DNA of 64,000 nt. Source: Penicillus capitatus (Eukaryota; Chlorophyta). The stretch lies in the NCBI GenBank assembly GCA_965649825.1, contig OZ287701.1, forward strand, positions 310,001 through 374,000, in the 5' to 3' direction. Positions within the stretch are counted from its first letter, which is position 1. Every line of letters starts with the position of its first letter. The notes under the pieces were generated by a model. That model was not told the DNA's origin and searched no databases. It saw only the letters and a list, made by a program, of their open reading frames with translations. Positions 23,884-35,132 of the stretch are shown here, piece by piece. The translations under genes and the position numbers were made by a program.

Positions 23884-24465
23884 ATATTCTCCCGCAAAGA
23901 GTTCTTCTGCTCTTTTCTCCTCGTTCTTGGATTTGCGAACCGCATTCGGACGCAGCCGCCGGTCTATCACCCCGACGAGTTGTTGCGAGTCATCGAAGAG
24001 AAAGAGCAGTTTCTCGTCGGCTTGGCAAACCACACCGAAGCGATCTTCGAACAAAGAAAAGACTTCATCGAGAATTGCAGCTGCTCCAAGTACGCTGGGT
24101 TCAACAATGTGTTCGACGTTGCGTGCGGCGCGTACTACGGGCAACACAAGGTATGCGACTTTCCGTGCAATAGACGTATCACCTACGTCTGCAAGTTCGA
24201 AACGGATGCTCCCTGTTCGGCCGGCGTCGCCGACATTCCGAAGGGCGGGTTCTTCAAGGTGCCGCCCTTGGACCGGTGCGTGGACGAGATCAAGGCCCTC
24301 GACGAAACCCGACCGGTGAAGGATGTCAAGAAGCTCAGCGTGGAGGACGTCATGTGCGACCTCGGAAAAGAGAGAACGAACAAAGAGCTCATCTGTTGCA
24401 CCGTCGACGAGGACGATGTTTGCCAGGCGGGAAAGGGATCCTCGTCTAAGAAGGACTGTCGATAG
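23884..24465 (+). pseudogene. Deletion-fused alpha2delta/C-type-lectin pseudogene
   Basis: The 5' part (23884 to about 24162) matches the start of the gene at 45466. The 3' part (about 24168-24465) matches the end of the gene at 50624-50924. The join falls at a shared CCGTG, keeps the frame, and removes the VWA, Cache-like and most of the lectin region of both parents. The start codon is also lost: the ATG at 45466 in the paralogue is ATA here (23884-23886). The signal-like stretch (FFCSFLLVLGFANRIRTQP) is otherwise preserved. With no upstream in-frame ATG I call it a pseudogene, although a non-ATG start cannot be excluded. Confidence 0.85.
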
Positions 24466-25925
24466 ACGGTGAGCGAACGGGCTGAAGCACAGTCGTCGCT
24501 GTCCGAAGCGGAAGTTGAGCAAAGTTCAGATACCTTGCATCTCCTTTGTTTCCCGTTCGTGATGGAGGGTTCGCGTGTTCGATTCTGTGCTTTACAGAGC
24601 TAGTATGTTTGTTTGTTGTTCCGTTTGAATTGTTTATTCCCTCTCGTGCACATACATTGGTTGCTTTGTTCAGCCATATGTCGAACTGGGTGTTGTTTTA
24701 CGTAATTCCAGATCATCCGAAGACTGCTCAATCTCTTCTTGATAGCAACGTTATGACAGAAAGTGCGAAGAGGTTTTCGATTTCTCAGCCACGGACGACA
24801 GAATACCTCGGGTGAAATGGATGAAACATAACGACTTCCTGTTCTTCTAGAAACGTCGAGTGTTCAGAACTCGACACGCACTCTTTACGCACGCGATAGA
24901 GTGCGGCGCTGACAAGAGTGGTTCTGTCTGCCACCACATAGTAAACCGCAGCGGTGTAATGACCCTTAGGCACTATTTGTTCTCAGCCTTCGTCAGCGGT
25001 GAGGCCGTCCGTGATCGTCTTTCTGTCCTTACTTTATTTTTTGCTCCTGTGCCATTGAGATACGATCCTTGTTTGACAGACCAAACCAAGGACGAGCACA
25101 ACGACACGCCGGAGTTGTTAGCGAATTTGCCGAATTAGTCAGTAGAAAGGACCTCCGACACGAACAGGAGGTTTGCTTCATCGAACTGCGCATCCGGAAA
25201 CGACCGCATCGACGAGATACGGAACCGATGTACAACCGAGACGTTTTCAGGTACGATCGGCTAACGCTCTATTCACGTTTGACGGACTCCAGCAATGTGT
25301 CAGATTTGTCAGGTCCTGTGTTGTCAACAACGATGGATGTGACCAGAGCACTCGCAGATACGGTCAGTTGCAAGGTTGTTCTGTCAATCGGGCATTCGTA
25401 TCGTCGTTTGCCATTAGATAAACTGTTTAAACTAGTGCTTTGAGTTTCACAACATCAAGGTTCGGGCCAACACTTGAGTAACCGGTATGTCCTCCTAGAT
25501 TCGACCATTCCATGGAAGCGATTCTAGGAAATAAGTAGACTTAGTGAAACTTAGACATCATCAGTATGAAGGTATCATAACGAACAATGTTGTTGAACGG
25601 TGACTGGCAGTGGTGCCCGGACTGAAGAGGATGTTGCCCATGTATCGACGAATGAAGAAGTGGTGCCCAACGAAGAGCACTGTGTCTTCTTCAACTTCGA
25701 AACGGTCGGAAAATGAAATAGCAGAGCCCATGTTTCACTCATCGCTGTCCATTGGATTGTAATGGCTTTACGCAACTTTTAATAAGGTATCACTGATAGA
25801 CATCAAAGCACAGAAGATCTATGAGACTTCAAAAACCTACTCCACCGGATAATGAGGTAAGCGACGAAAAGGACTCTGCCATTGTGCGATTTATGCCCTT
25901 ACTCTTAAAACCATTCATCATGTCG
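24466..25925. other. Duplicated non-coding region
   Basis: It aligns almost base for base with 50925-52409 in block 2. It lies between convergent genes and holds only short frames. No RNA gene or mobile element is visible. Confidence 0.6.
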
Positions 25926-28008
25926 CTATGCACAGAGGAATCGCAAACATGAAAGCCTGCAGAAAAAGCGCAAACACGGAAACCTGCTAAACAGGATCTG
26001 TTCGTCGCCTTCCTTTAGCTTCGGATTGGTGATCTTCAGGTATCTGAGTCGAGGGAATGTGCCTTCGCCGAAGAGACGGAGGACATCGAAGTCCGCAGGT
26101 CCGCAGTAAAGGTTGAGTTCCTGAAGCTGCGACAGCACAGTGAACTGCTTTCGGAAACTGTTGTTGTGTCCAGCTTTAGATCTACTCCATAAAGAGAGAC
26201 TCGTCAAACCAGACAGTGAGGCCAGGGACTGAAAGAACTCTGCATCCAGATCATCTTGTGTATCAAGTGTCAGTCTTCGGAGACTCTTCAATTGGGATAG
26301 CACGTGATTCGGCAGACTCGGCAAGCGTTCATCGTTCCACAGCAACTCTGTTAAGCGCGTCAGCTGTGTGAGTGCATTGCCCAGATCCTCTGATATTGGT
26401 GGCGATTTTTGCAGAGAGAGATGCGACAGTTTGCCGAGGGGGACAACGCTTCCTTGGATCGATACTCCTTCGAGCGCCAGAGACGTCAACTGTGTCAACT
26501 GTGAGACACAGACTGAAACGTGCCTGGGCCTTTCACGTGCAGCGATCAGCAGGCTGAGCGACTGTAGATTGGTCAGAAAACAGAAGACGTCGCCGACAGT
26601 ATGTTTCGGGTAAGAACTCATCCTCAGACTGAGACTTCTCAGGGTATCGACTGTTGCGACGACTGAGAGTAGCGAATCGATAGACTCTTTTGACTGAATA
26701 TCGCAGATGTGCATATCAAGCACTTCGAGTTGACCAAAACGCTGCAAAGCTGTCCACATTCTCAAAGGCTCATCGGATCTCGCACGAAGACAACGCAGAT
26801 TCAAGGATCGTAAAGTACCGGCGTAATAGGCAAGAATCTGAAAAGACAGAAGATCGAATCAACAGGGGAACCCGTTTTGAATGATATCTTACTGTAAGCA
26901 GTTCTGGCGCTGACATGTCTATGGGATATCCAGTGTTTACCGTCAACTTCGTCAGCGCAGAAGAGGGGAACAAAATCTGATTGCTTCCGTTCTTCAATAA
27001 TCTTGCGGAAAGAGCGAGTTCACGGAGTCCTTCGAGTTCGGTGAAAGGGTTCCATGACCTCGGGTCGACACCCGGTCTAAGTGAAACCTCCACGTTCAGT
27101 TTCTTCAATCTTGTCAAGTGAGGGAGTGCGTTGCGGAAGCTCTCACATGATGCCGGGTTAAGGAACACTCCCAGCGACTGCAATCGATTATACGTTTCTT
27201 CATGATTGATTTCCACGTTGGTGTATATTCCATCGGTGGAATATTCCAGTCGGTCTAGGTTCTCGAGGGAGGACATACCCGCCAGCTGCCGAGCGACGTC
27301 AAGGTCATCTGAGGGGAAACGCGGAGTGCAGGAGACTTCGACAGCGTTGGGAAAAGTGGCCAGTACTTTGTGTAGATCTTGTCGTGGCACCCGTCGAAGC
27401 TTGACAGGGAGGGCCTTGCATGCGGCGTTCCATTTTCGACACACGCGACGACACTCATGAAGACCGCCGTCGTCGATTAAGTAATGGAGTACTTTCTCAA
27501 GAAAACATTCATCCTTGAGCAGGGTACCGATGTTCTTCGGGGAACTGCGACGCGGTCGTGTTTCTCCGGAGAAGGTTCGCTTCGCCATAAGATGTCCGGT
27601 ATGCTTCTGTGGAGGTTCTGCTTTTTCAGAAGAGGATTGCAAAGTGACTGCCGCCAGCGGAATGTCGTCGAATAGCGCGACGACGCTTTTTGCGTTCAGA
27701 CGCGCCGCAGATGACGATGATGTAACACACGGGATGCGAAGGCGGAGTACGTCGAGTGCTGCAGTCAAATCATCGTCGGCTGTGGCGCAAGGACTGGCGA
27801 GAGCACTTGACGCGACGGGCACCTTCCGGAAATGCCCACCCAGGGCGATTTTCGCGCGACACACAGTGGTGCATATCACACAGAACACTTTATCGGTCAT
27901 ACGGTTGTCTCTTTTTACCATCAGCGAGCGCACTTCGTTTACACGACTGACTCGGCGATACGCGATGCATCCATCTTGCATGTAGATCCAGGAATAGCAG
28001 CGCTTCAT
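25926..28008 (-). CDS. F-box-like / leucine-rich repeat protein, block 1 copy
   Basis: Two exons: first exon down to 26893 and second exon 25926-26837, with a 55-nt phase-0 intron (GTAAGA...TTTTCAG). The start is uncertain: ATG at 28008 (MKRCYSWIYMQDG) or ATG at 27588 (MAKRTFSGE; then 535 aa). The frame is open further upstream without better support. An F-box-like helix (FLEKVLHYLIDDGGLHECRRVCRKW) precedes about ten degenerate leucine-rich repeats (LRSLSLRM, LTSLALEGV, LRRLTLDT, LRYLKIT). Such proteins usually act as substrate receptors of SCF ubiquitin ligases. The F-box is weak, so a plain LRR protein is possible. The copy at 52410-54471 is intact and parallel. Confidence 0.75.
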
Positions 28009-28934
28009 GTTTTCAGCCTGGCCGAAGATAGAGAGGAGGCTCTTTTGTGTTATAGCACTGTGACATTCAATACTCCAAGATTGAATTGACTCTGTGAAAA
28101 GTATGAAAATAAGGCGACAGAACGCGCGAAGCGTATGACGGAGGCGAAATCGGAAAGATGTCATCAGCAGCACCATTCATCTAGCGGTGTACCGAACGCA
28201 ATCTTCACAGTCGAATGCCCCCTTGACTGGATTATTCAAGTGTCTGCCTTCCGGGCGTCACAGCGCACACACATACTTTAGACGTCACTCGTGGATTCCG
28301 CGAAAACCCATTATGAGATCAACCTGTCGCGCTACCGACAAGGCCACTCTGACGAAACGCGTGCTGCCTGGAGAGTAAATTCGTTTCGGTTAAACGACAA
28401 AGTGGTCTTAGCGCCTTCCGCGATGCTTACGGGCATTATGATTGTCAGTTAGCTACGATCGGGGCAGGATCTTTTGTCAGTGGTTCTTGTCTAAGGCTCA
28501 GTATGTTTACTTTGCCGACAAAGATAAGTGAGCGCAAGGCGGCGTCCACTTGCCCTTCTGGTCTACGCAGCTTCAGTTCGCATCACTGTTGGTCATGGAC
28601 TGTGGATGTTGATTATTTGCATGCTATGTAGAACCAGGACAAATGCTGTCCGGCAGTATGTTACTGGACTTCGTTCTTTCTTCTCGTTTTAAAGAGTGTA
28701 GCGCCGCAGTTTTACTGGGGCAAAATGTGTTCTGCATTTCGCTGCGGAGGTGTCACACATGCTTCGCCATTCCGGAGAAGATTTATCTACATTTTTCGTA
28801 ATTCCACTTCACATCCATCATTTGGCCTGAGGAAGAAAACCTCCACCTTGTCGTCATCTTGATGGTTATTTCTTACTCTATTAAGCTTGCCCAGCCAAAC
28901 ATGCACAAGGTGAGATTTCTCTCTTTTTGAGAAG
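28009..28934. other. Intergenic region, right edge of block 1
   Basis: Similarity to block 2 stops near 28080. The rest has no long frame, repeat or RNA gene that I can see. Confidence 0.5.
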
Positions 28935-30565
28935 ATGAAAACAGTCATCGCACAGGTAGCGAATCAAGATTACAATGAACCAAATGGTTATCTGATGGTC
29001 GACAGGAGAACTGCATCAGTTCTCGTTCATAAACGATTGCTGCGAAAACGAACTCCTTCCGCTAAGTCAGATAGCAGCGCAGGATTCCAGGTTCCTGATA
29101 AATCGCCACTTCCTCGTCCGTCTGGACATGAGACTGAAACGGGATGACAACGAATCCTGTCAGATCTCAGTAGACAGAAAGACAGCGACTTGCCAGATGG
29201 TCACCCGTTCTTGGTGTTGCGCCTTATGGTTGAGTGTTGCTGCAGTGGAAGCTAAGGTCTGTTAAAGATATGACCCGTGGTGTGTTGCAAGTGAGATCAT
29301 CAGAATCGAAGACTCAGAGTTGTGAGCGTCTTCTGGATGCTACTTCGTCGATCCAGGGTTTTGTTTGGGAGCAGGCAGGCGTTCTTCCACCCCAATGGAT
29401 CAATAGGTTCAAGCTCTCCGGTCGATTCGATTAAGGAGCTGAAGTCAGAGCTCGAACGAGGGCGCTTCACCATGCGCACTGTCCACTTCATCGACTCTGC
29501 GAGAGACAGACTAGAAAGTAAATCAATTACTTTTCTCTCCGATCAAGATGGGCAGAATAGGCTGCCATCGTGTCATCCGAGGACATGACAGAAGATGGCT
29601 TACAGTTCCTTTCACTCAAGATGGTATGGAAGACGAGTCATTGGGCTTTGTCGAAGAATGCTGGGTGACGGTCGAGATAAAGGTAGCGTTATTCGACGAA
29701 TCAGAATTCGATGCGGAGATGGCGTCATTCCAAACCCTCTGGATGAAGTTCCTTGTATATAGTGGAGTGAGCTTGATCGTGACAAATGGATCTGCGAAAG
29801 TACATTGCTGACCGACGTCTTCCCGCTGTCGTCAACGAGGTACGAGGAAGATCAGGAGTTACAAAAAGTACAAACAGAGACATCATTCCCATCTAAATAT
29901 GCCCTTGTCGCAGTCAGATCACACCGCTTTGACGTGATTGTGCACAGATGGAGCTGGGGCAGAAAATGGCATTTCCTGCACCTTCGTTCTCAACAAGTAC
30001 AGATACTATGCGACATACGAGGTCTGTTTCGCCAGGCCATTCCGTCTGTCCTGCCATGATTCTTTTGTCCTCTTCAGTGTCGGGTGTTTTAAGGTCTGGT
30101 GCACAACAGAGATATGAAAGTATCCTCTAAACCGTTTCAGTTAATGTCAGAGATACGGATGTCACGCCTCTCTCCGCAGCCATCGAGACAGTTAAGTCGA
30201 TGTGCAACCACCCTGGCGCGCTGACCATCGGTCGCGACGGGTGTCGACCTCCGACTTTACTGTTCAATAACCATCGGATGATGGATACGGAACGAGGCCT
30301 GAACTTCGCAGCTGTTAGACGTGGAAGTTCGTGGGGTCCTAACCATACTGAGTATTTAACAGCAACAGTCTCCTGTAAACTATCTCGTGTTCCTGTGTTA
30401 TCGTTCGAGCGTTCGTCTTTCGTCGTCGTCGCGTTTGAGGTCGACTCTGAGTGTATCAAGTCGTTTACACGATCCCAACAGTTAAACGGGAGAAAATGGT
30501 CAAACAGTAAACTGACAAGAATGCTGCTGAACAATGTTCGGTGTCTTCAAGCGTATCGATGTGCA
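28935..30565 (+). pseudogene. Broken inverted copy of MATH units 3-5 of the right-hand gene
   Basis: This copies, in inverted orientation, 59713-60900 of the MATH-RING gene. It starts abruptly inside a MATH exon at 28935. The intron with GTAGCGAATC...GACAG and the 43-nt intron ending AATAG are preserved. It is decayed. The donor that reads CAG|GT in the functional copy (60638) is CAG|AT here. A base is missing in the next exon (ATGACCCGTGG against ATGAGCCCGTGG), which breaks the frame. A 335-bp segment interrupts the homology at 30144-30478. It keeps about 100 bp near 29830-29930 that the functional copy has lost. Confidence 0.8.
30144..30478. other. 335-bp segment flanked by CAGTTA direct repeats
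   Basis: CAGTTA at 30138-30143 and again at 30479-30484 brackets sequence absent from the inverted partner, where the two sides are directly joined (near 59810). It has no terminal inverted repeats. Either a small insertion with a 6-bp target duplication occurred here, or the partner lost it by recombination between the repeats. Confidence 0.6.
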
Positions 30566-30870
30566 TGCCGGACATGGACCGAGAAAGGGAGAGGATGTGA
30601 TGGTCCATGTGCAACTTACTGGACAGCAGCGGTCGAGAATCAAAGACTCTCATATGGCGAAGCAGTTCGCTTCAGAAATGAAGCAACTCTACACCGACAT
30701 CACGGAGGATGAGCTCCGTTCCTTGCTACACTCCTGACTCGATGCATGACGCTGGTTGTTTGACGGGTTGTCTCCTAAGCAGAATTTAGCAAATGGCTAA
30801 GGCGGTGCGATCAACACGCAAAATGCTGCTTTGTCTTCAACCGAACTGACATGACAGGTGGGCATAAGTC
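30566..30870 (+). pseudogene. Detached 3' end of the BAHD acyltransferase gene
   Basis: This matches about 2633-2955, that is, the last ~50 codons of the acyltransferase (from GEDVMVHVQLTGQQ to the stop at 30735-30737) and its 3' flank. It is joined directly to the MATH-derived pseudogene and fused in frame with a few of its codons. Without the HXXXD and DFGWG regions it cannot be an acyltransferase. Confidence 0.85.
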
Positions 30871-31022
30871 GTGATCTGTCTAAAAGATGGTTTTTGATTT
30901 AATCACTTTTAAATCTCTTTTTGTTAAGATCCGGAGAGCAACCGACACTCATTATAGCAATCAATGTAGCATACACGCAAAGGCCAAGCGACAACTAGAA
31001 GGAACGGAGAGAGGCGAAGTGA

Positions 31023-31768
31023 TCATGTGTCGCCACGAGGTTCACTAGTAAAGTGAATGAAGGGACGGATTGGTAAAACCATGTAATCCAGCGTAGCGTA
31101 CAGGGTCTTCTGTTCTCCAAAAAGCTTCTCGTGCAAGGTCTTCGAAATGTATACTTTTACATTTCGGCGGTCCAGTCCGGCAGAGGCTGTCCGGTTGGGT
31201 CGCGTTTCCTGCGGTTCAATCGGTGTAGAGCCGCGAAGTGGGTCTCTCAGAGCTCGGAAACAGGGAGGTTCCAGCATGAGACGGGAAGGTGTGTCACTTA
31301 GAGACGCCAGGGAGCTCCACACGTTGTCGAGGTCTTGGGCGAGTGCCGTCATGACGTCTGAGGGGGTCACCGTTTGTTGATTGCGGGCAATCTGTGAGAG
31401 ACAAGACGGCTGGGGCTGGGTCGTAGTAAGGGCCTTCGGTGGCCAGCAGGAGCGAGTCTCTGGCGCGTTCGTGGAGGTGGACAAGTCGGAGCTGCTCGGC
31501 ATCCCGCCGTTCGTGAGCTGACAAGTAGGCGCGGATCTTCTGCGCCAGCTGCACTGGGTCCAGGACGGCGGCGGCGGTCTGCGAGGAGAACGCCTTGAGG
31601 GCGGTGTTCACTACCAAAAGCTCCTCCCTGCTCATCGCGTCGAGCACCTCGGATGACCGGCGAAGGTCGCGCCGGGTATCGGACCGTGTGTGCGGTCTGG
31701 GCGACCGACGTGCTCACGGGGTCAGGGGCGGTGCCAGAGCCTCCGGGCTGTGAACCGGAAGGCTGCAT
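31023..31768 (-). pseudogene. Possible decayed retroelement gag-like fragment
   Basis: Overlapping minus-strand frames give a Ser/Pro-rich start (MQPSGSQPGGSGTAPD), a helical middle (AMSREELLVVNTALKAF, DPVQLAQKIRAYLSAHERR) and a tail in another frame (VMTALAQDLDNVWSSL). No single open frame or plausible intron joins them. The segment is more GC-rich than its surroundings. Gag is the best guess from composition and length; no zinc knuckle or protease is visible. It could also be a degraded host gene. Confidence 0.35.
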
Positions 31769-32933
31769 CGTTCGAGTTTCGCGCGTTCGGACACCGAACG
31801 TTCGGCAAAGGTTTTGTAACAGGCAGAACGGAAGAGTCGTACGGAAAAAGATCTAGGCAGTGTCTAGAAGAGGATGGAATCATCGACGACGTCTCCTATC
31901 TCTCATCGACGCCAACAATCTACTGACCATAAAGAGTAATAAGAAGGCAGGGAACTCTAGAGCGTAGTGTGACCATGCTGACGGAAAAAAGACGATACAG
32001 ACACGGATGGTAAGTAGACTAAAGTTTGGATTCGTTTAGCCGCTCTTGTACAGCAAAGCTAACACATGTGAGCAGTTCTTTCTCCCAACAGTCGGACCGC
32101 TTCTGATTGACCCAGTGACACGACAGGCCCAACAAATCGCCTCATTCCTTACATGCATTTCTTCTAGCAGACAACATCGTTGTCCCATTGGAAGCAGATT
32201 GTCACTGATTCGACTGAGTCTAATCATTTAAATACCAAGAGCAGCACTCTGGTCCAGCGGACAACGGTGTATCCACACCACGCGTGCTAATGAAACATTA
32301 CAGGCAGGTCTTGCGACTCTTGTCGGGTTAGACGGTCCACAAGGGGCACGTCTACGAAGACGATGTTTCATTCACAATCGTCAAATGCCTCTTCCTGTCG
32401 TTCCACGGGTCGGCGACTTCTTTAAAAGATAAACCAGAGATCGGTTCATAACATCATGCCGAAATCGGCCGATTCTCGACCTTTCAGCAAAGATTCAACG
32501 AAACGACCTAGAAACGCACCGTGTCGAGCAGGCGACCTCGGTCATGTCTTGTCAGCAACTTAAATACCGAGCCTGAATTTCCGATCAAAACTTCTCAATG
32601 GTAAATAGTCTGCTTCACAACACACAGATCCACGAAAACTCTGTGCATAACAGGGAACAGCTAGACGGTCGTCTAAGGACAGCTGCGCCATTGCATCCAT
32701 GAATTGTCGCTGCAGTCCCGTCTGCTCAGACCTCGAGCTGACGACAAGAATATCACCGTGCATACACAGCCTAATAGATTCGAATGAAGCACAACCAGAT
32801 GCTCGACAGCCGACTCAAGTGCCTTCTCGCTCGAGTGCAGTTTTGCTCTGTTAATGTACTTAAGGGCAATCATCGTAAGGTTCAATTCTGCGCTGTCGTT
32901 AACGTTTCGCATTCCTCTTTATTACGCAAAGTG
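31769..32933. other. Intergenic region
   Basis: No supported gene. It should include the promoter of the U-box gene. Frames of 60-80 codons have no recognisable features. Confidence 0.5.
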
Positions 32934-35132
32934 ATGGATCTTGTTAACATGTCTTTGAAGCTCGTCGAAGCCATCGTCGAACATGCCGCACGCGCCGTGG
33001 CAAACACGGAAGATTGCAAACTGCTCGCCTCGTTGACAAAGCAGACGAAGCCATTTTTACAGACACTCGAGCAGAACCCAGTGGAAGACCTCACGCTTCA
33101 GACCGCACTGAACCTCGTGTTCGACGCACTCAAGGAAGCGGACCAGGTCATAGAGACGTGCTGCAGGTCGACACGCCTTACACGTATGCTCTGTGCTCCT
33201 ATAAACAGCCAGATGCTGGAGCGCGCTGCTCAGAAGCTGGAGCATGCGTTGCAGCAAGTGCCCTTTGACAGGCTGCAAGTCGCGTCAGAGATACACGAAG
33301 GCCTGCTCTCCCTCAGAGAGGACCTGCGCCGTGCCAAGTTCGACAGCGCGGCGGCGTCGTCGCATCAAGCGCGGATGTTGAAGGAAGAGATGGAAAAGGC
33401 GTTTGATCAGTATCTTAAAGGGACAGAAAAGATGAAGTCCATCGTCGTCGAAACGATGACGAAACACTCAAAGTCCATCAACGACAGACTGCAGGACGTG
33501 GATGTGCTGAAAGATTACGTCCGCCAGGCGCAAAAGGACAAAGACGAACGACAGGAATTTGCGTTACAACAGATCATCAATGTGATTTCCGAGTCCATCC
33601 AGCAGAACGAAGCAGCCTCGTCCGCAGAGGTGGCAGATGTCGTTCACGATCAGCTTCGTTGTCCCATCAGCGCAGGGGTCGTGAAGGACCCGGGCATGAC
33701 ATACGAGGGAGACAGCATCTCCAAACGGCCGGAAAAGGGAAAGACAGAGGATTCAGTGACCACGAAGGAGATCAAATCTGGTGAACCGATTCCAAACCGT
33801 TTGGTCAAGACAATGATGGGCCCCGCGTTCGGGATCGAGGGTGCGGCAGATAGGCAGACCGAGAAGAAAGAAAGCCTGTCCCTGGAGGCAGGATTGTACG
33901 AAGGACACGGCCAACATAAACGACCAGATGGCACTGTGGAATCCGCCTACCTTCTCCTCTGCCTCGATCCGGACGGAAACGTGCAAGGATACGTGATCAC
34001 TGAAGCGGAGGACAGCGACGCCGAGCAGCAATCCTTGATTGTGCAGGGAAAGTGGGAAACGTCCAGTCCAAGCATGTCCTTCACGAGTGTGCACGTTAAG
34101 TATGAAGGCACTATCTTTGTTGCCTCGTCTCCCAAGAAAGCATTCAGATTTGTCGGCACGGCGACATCCGGCTCTTCCCCTGCCCACCGTTTCGAATATC
34201 CGCATCTCGCGCCGCCTCCGTTGCAGCACCACTTCCTGCTTCGTTCAGGCCTGCTGGAAATGAAGGGAATCATCATAGGTGCCAATGGAGAAGAGTATCA
34301 GAGCAAAATGCTGCTTTCGTTGAAGAAAGGTTCCAGTCTGCGAGGCTGGCTGACAATCGAAGATTCGTCCGGAAGCATTCGAACAGGGAATGTGCTGAGT
34401 GGCGGTTGGGAGCTGAACGGAGTCATGCACCTCTTTCTGTACTTCCCGAGGACGGCAAGCGAACCCCTCGACAGCGCATCCTCTCCTTCAAAATATCTGG
34501 CGAGATACAAGCTCAGTGGTCATCTGAGCGTCGGCGACCATGCTGGCCATCGACAATGCACTACATACGAAGGTACATGGAAGATAACGGGACCAGAAGG
34601 AGACACGGCGTCCGACACGACGTATCCAACGTTGATCGGCGGCCTGGAAACCTCGGGCAAGTACTGTTACCATTGCTCCCGCACGCCGTCTGGGAGATTG
34701 TCTGCGCCACTTCGGAATCGCATGACGCCTCTGCTGTTGCCCAATGAACGAGGTAAACACACTGAATTCTCTCCTCCGCTGTGTCATCTCCGTGTCGCAG
34801 TTCGCATCATATATCCCGGATTGAAGAAATTCCACTCGATGGGTATGCTGTTTTTCACTTCGCACAGGACCAAGGGTTTTATGGATAAGAGAGACGCATC
34901 GACGGTCTTCGCTTTTTGGCACCATGATAGAAGACTCGCCCTCACCATGTGTTTGGAGGCCACAGACTTTCCGAATGAGTTCTTCATCAAGATCCACAAA
35001 CAACCCCACCTCAAATACGAAGAGCCCAGAGCAGGTAGTTATTTGACAGTACTGCCTCGTACTTTCAAAGAACAGATAAACGACGCTCACTACTGTTGCT
35101 TCGTGCCGCCAGAAAGGTTGCCTCTCTTCTGA
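32934..35132 (+). CDS. HeLo/MCAfunc-like helical domain plus divergent U-box protein
   Basis: I start at ATG 32934 (MDLVNMSLKLVEAIVEH); an upstream in-frame ATG at 32784 would add an unlikely 50-aa extension. The frame gives 732 aa. A GT-AG segment at 34753-34800 (48 nt, in frame) is probably an intron, leaving 716 aa. Residues 1-135 form a four-helix pattern like the N-terminal domain of MLKL, plant MCA1 and plant U-box proteins (CKLLASLTKQTKPFLQTLEQ). Residues about 140-235 are likely coiled coil. Residues about 238-300 resemble a U-box (LRCPISAGVVKDPGMTYEGD ... IPNRLVKTMM), but the usual W and the P-x-T of the core are missing. The C-terminal half contains two related beta-rich repeats (YEGHGQHKRPDG; TYEGTWKITGPEG). 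A ubiquitin ligase or cell-death adaptor role is inference. Confidence 0.7.
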   Translation: MDLVNMSLKLVEAIVEHAARAVANTEDCKLLASLTKQTKPFLQTLEQNPVEDLTLQTALNLVFDALKEADQVIETCCRSTRLTRMLCAPINSQMLERAAQKLEHALQQVPFDRLQVASEIHEGLLSLREDLRRAKFDSAAASSHQARMLKEEMEKAFDQYLKGTEKMKSIVVETMTKHSKSINDRLQDVDVLKDYVRQAQKDKDERQEFALQQIINVISESIQQNEAASSAEVADVVHDQLRCPISAGVVKDPGMTYEGDSISKRPEKGKTEDSVTTKEIKSGEPIPNRLVKTMMGPAFGIEGAADRQTEKKESLSLEAGLYEGHGQHKRPDGTVESAYLLLCLDPDGNVQGYVITEAEDSDAEQQSLIVQGKWETSSPSMSFTSVHVKYEGTIFVASSPKKAFRFVGTATSGSSPAHRFEYPHLAPPPLQHHFLLRSGLLEMKGIIIGANGEEYQSKMLLSLKKGSSLRGWLTIEDSSGSIRTGNVLSGGWELNGVMHLFLYFPRTASEPLDSASSPSKYLARYKLSGHLSVGDHAGHRQCTTYEGTWKITGPEGDTASDTTYPTLIGGLETSGKYCYHCSRTPSGRLSAPLRNRMTPLLLPNERGKHTEFSPPLCHLRVAVRIIYPGLKKFHSMGMLFFTSHRTKGFMDKRDASTVFAFWHHDRRLALTMCLEATDFPNEFFIKIHKQPHLKYEEPRAGSYLTVLPRTFKEQINDAHYCCFVPPERLPLF

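Larger units (their letters stand above)
11568..28080. repeat. Segmental duplication, block 1
   Basis: This is paralogous, in the same orientation and order, to block 2 (about 37810-54530). Shared content: the gene 1-type 3' flank, the eight-exon Pmp-type gene, its upstream region, the alpha2delta-lectin locus, long non-coding flanks and the F-box/LRR gene. Block 1 differs by the Ty3-like insertion at 17751-22296, about 350 bp at 22318-22668 with no counterpart in block 2, and a large deletion that fused the alpha2delta-lectin genes. Confidence 0.85.
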
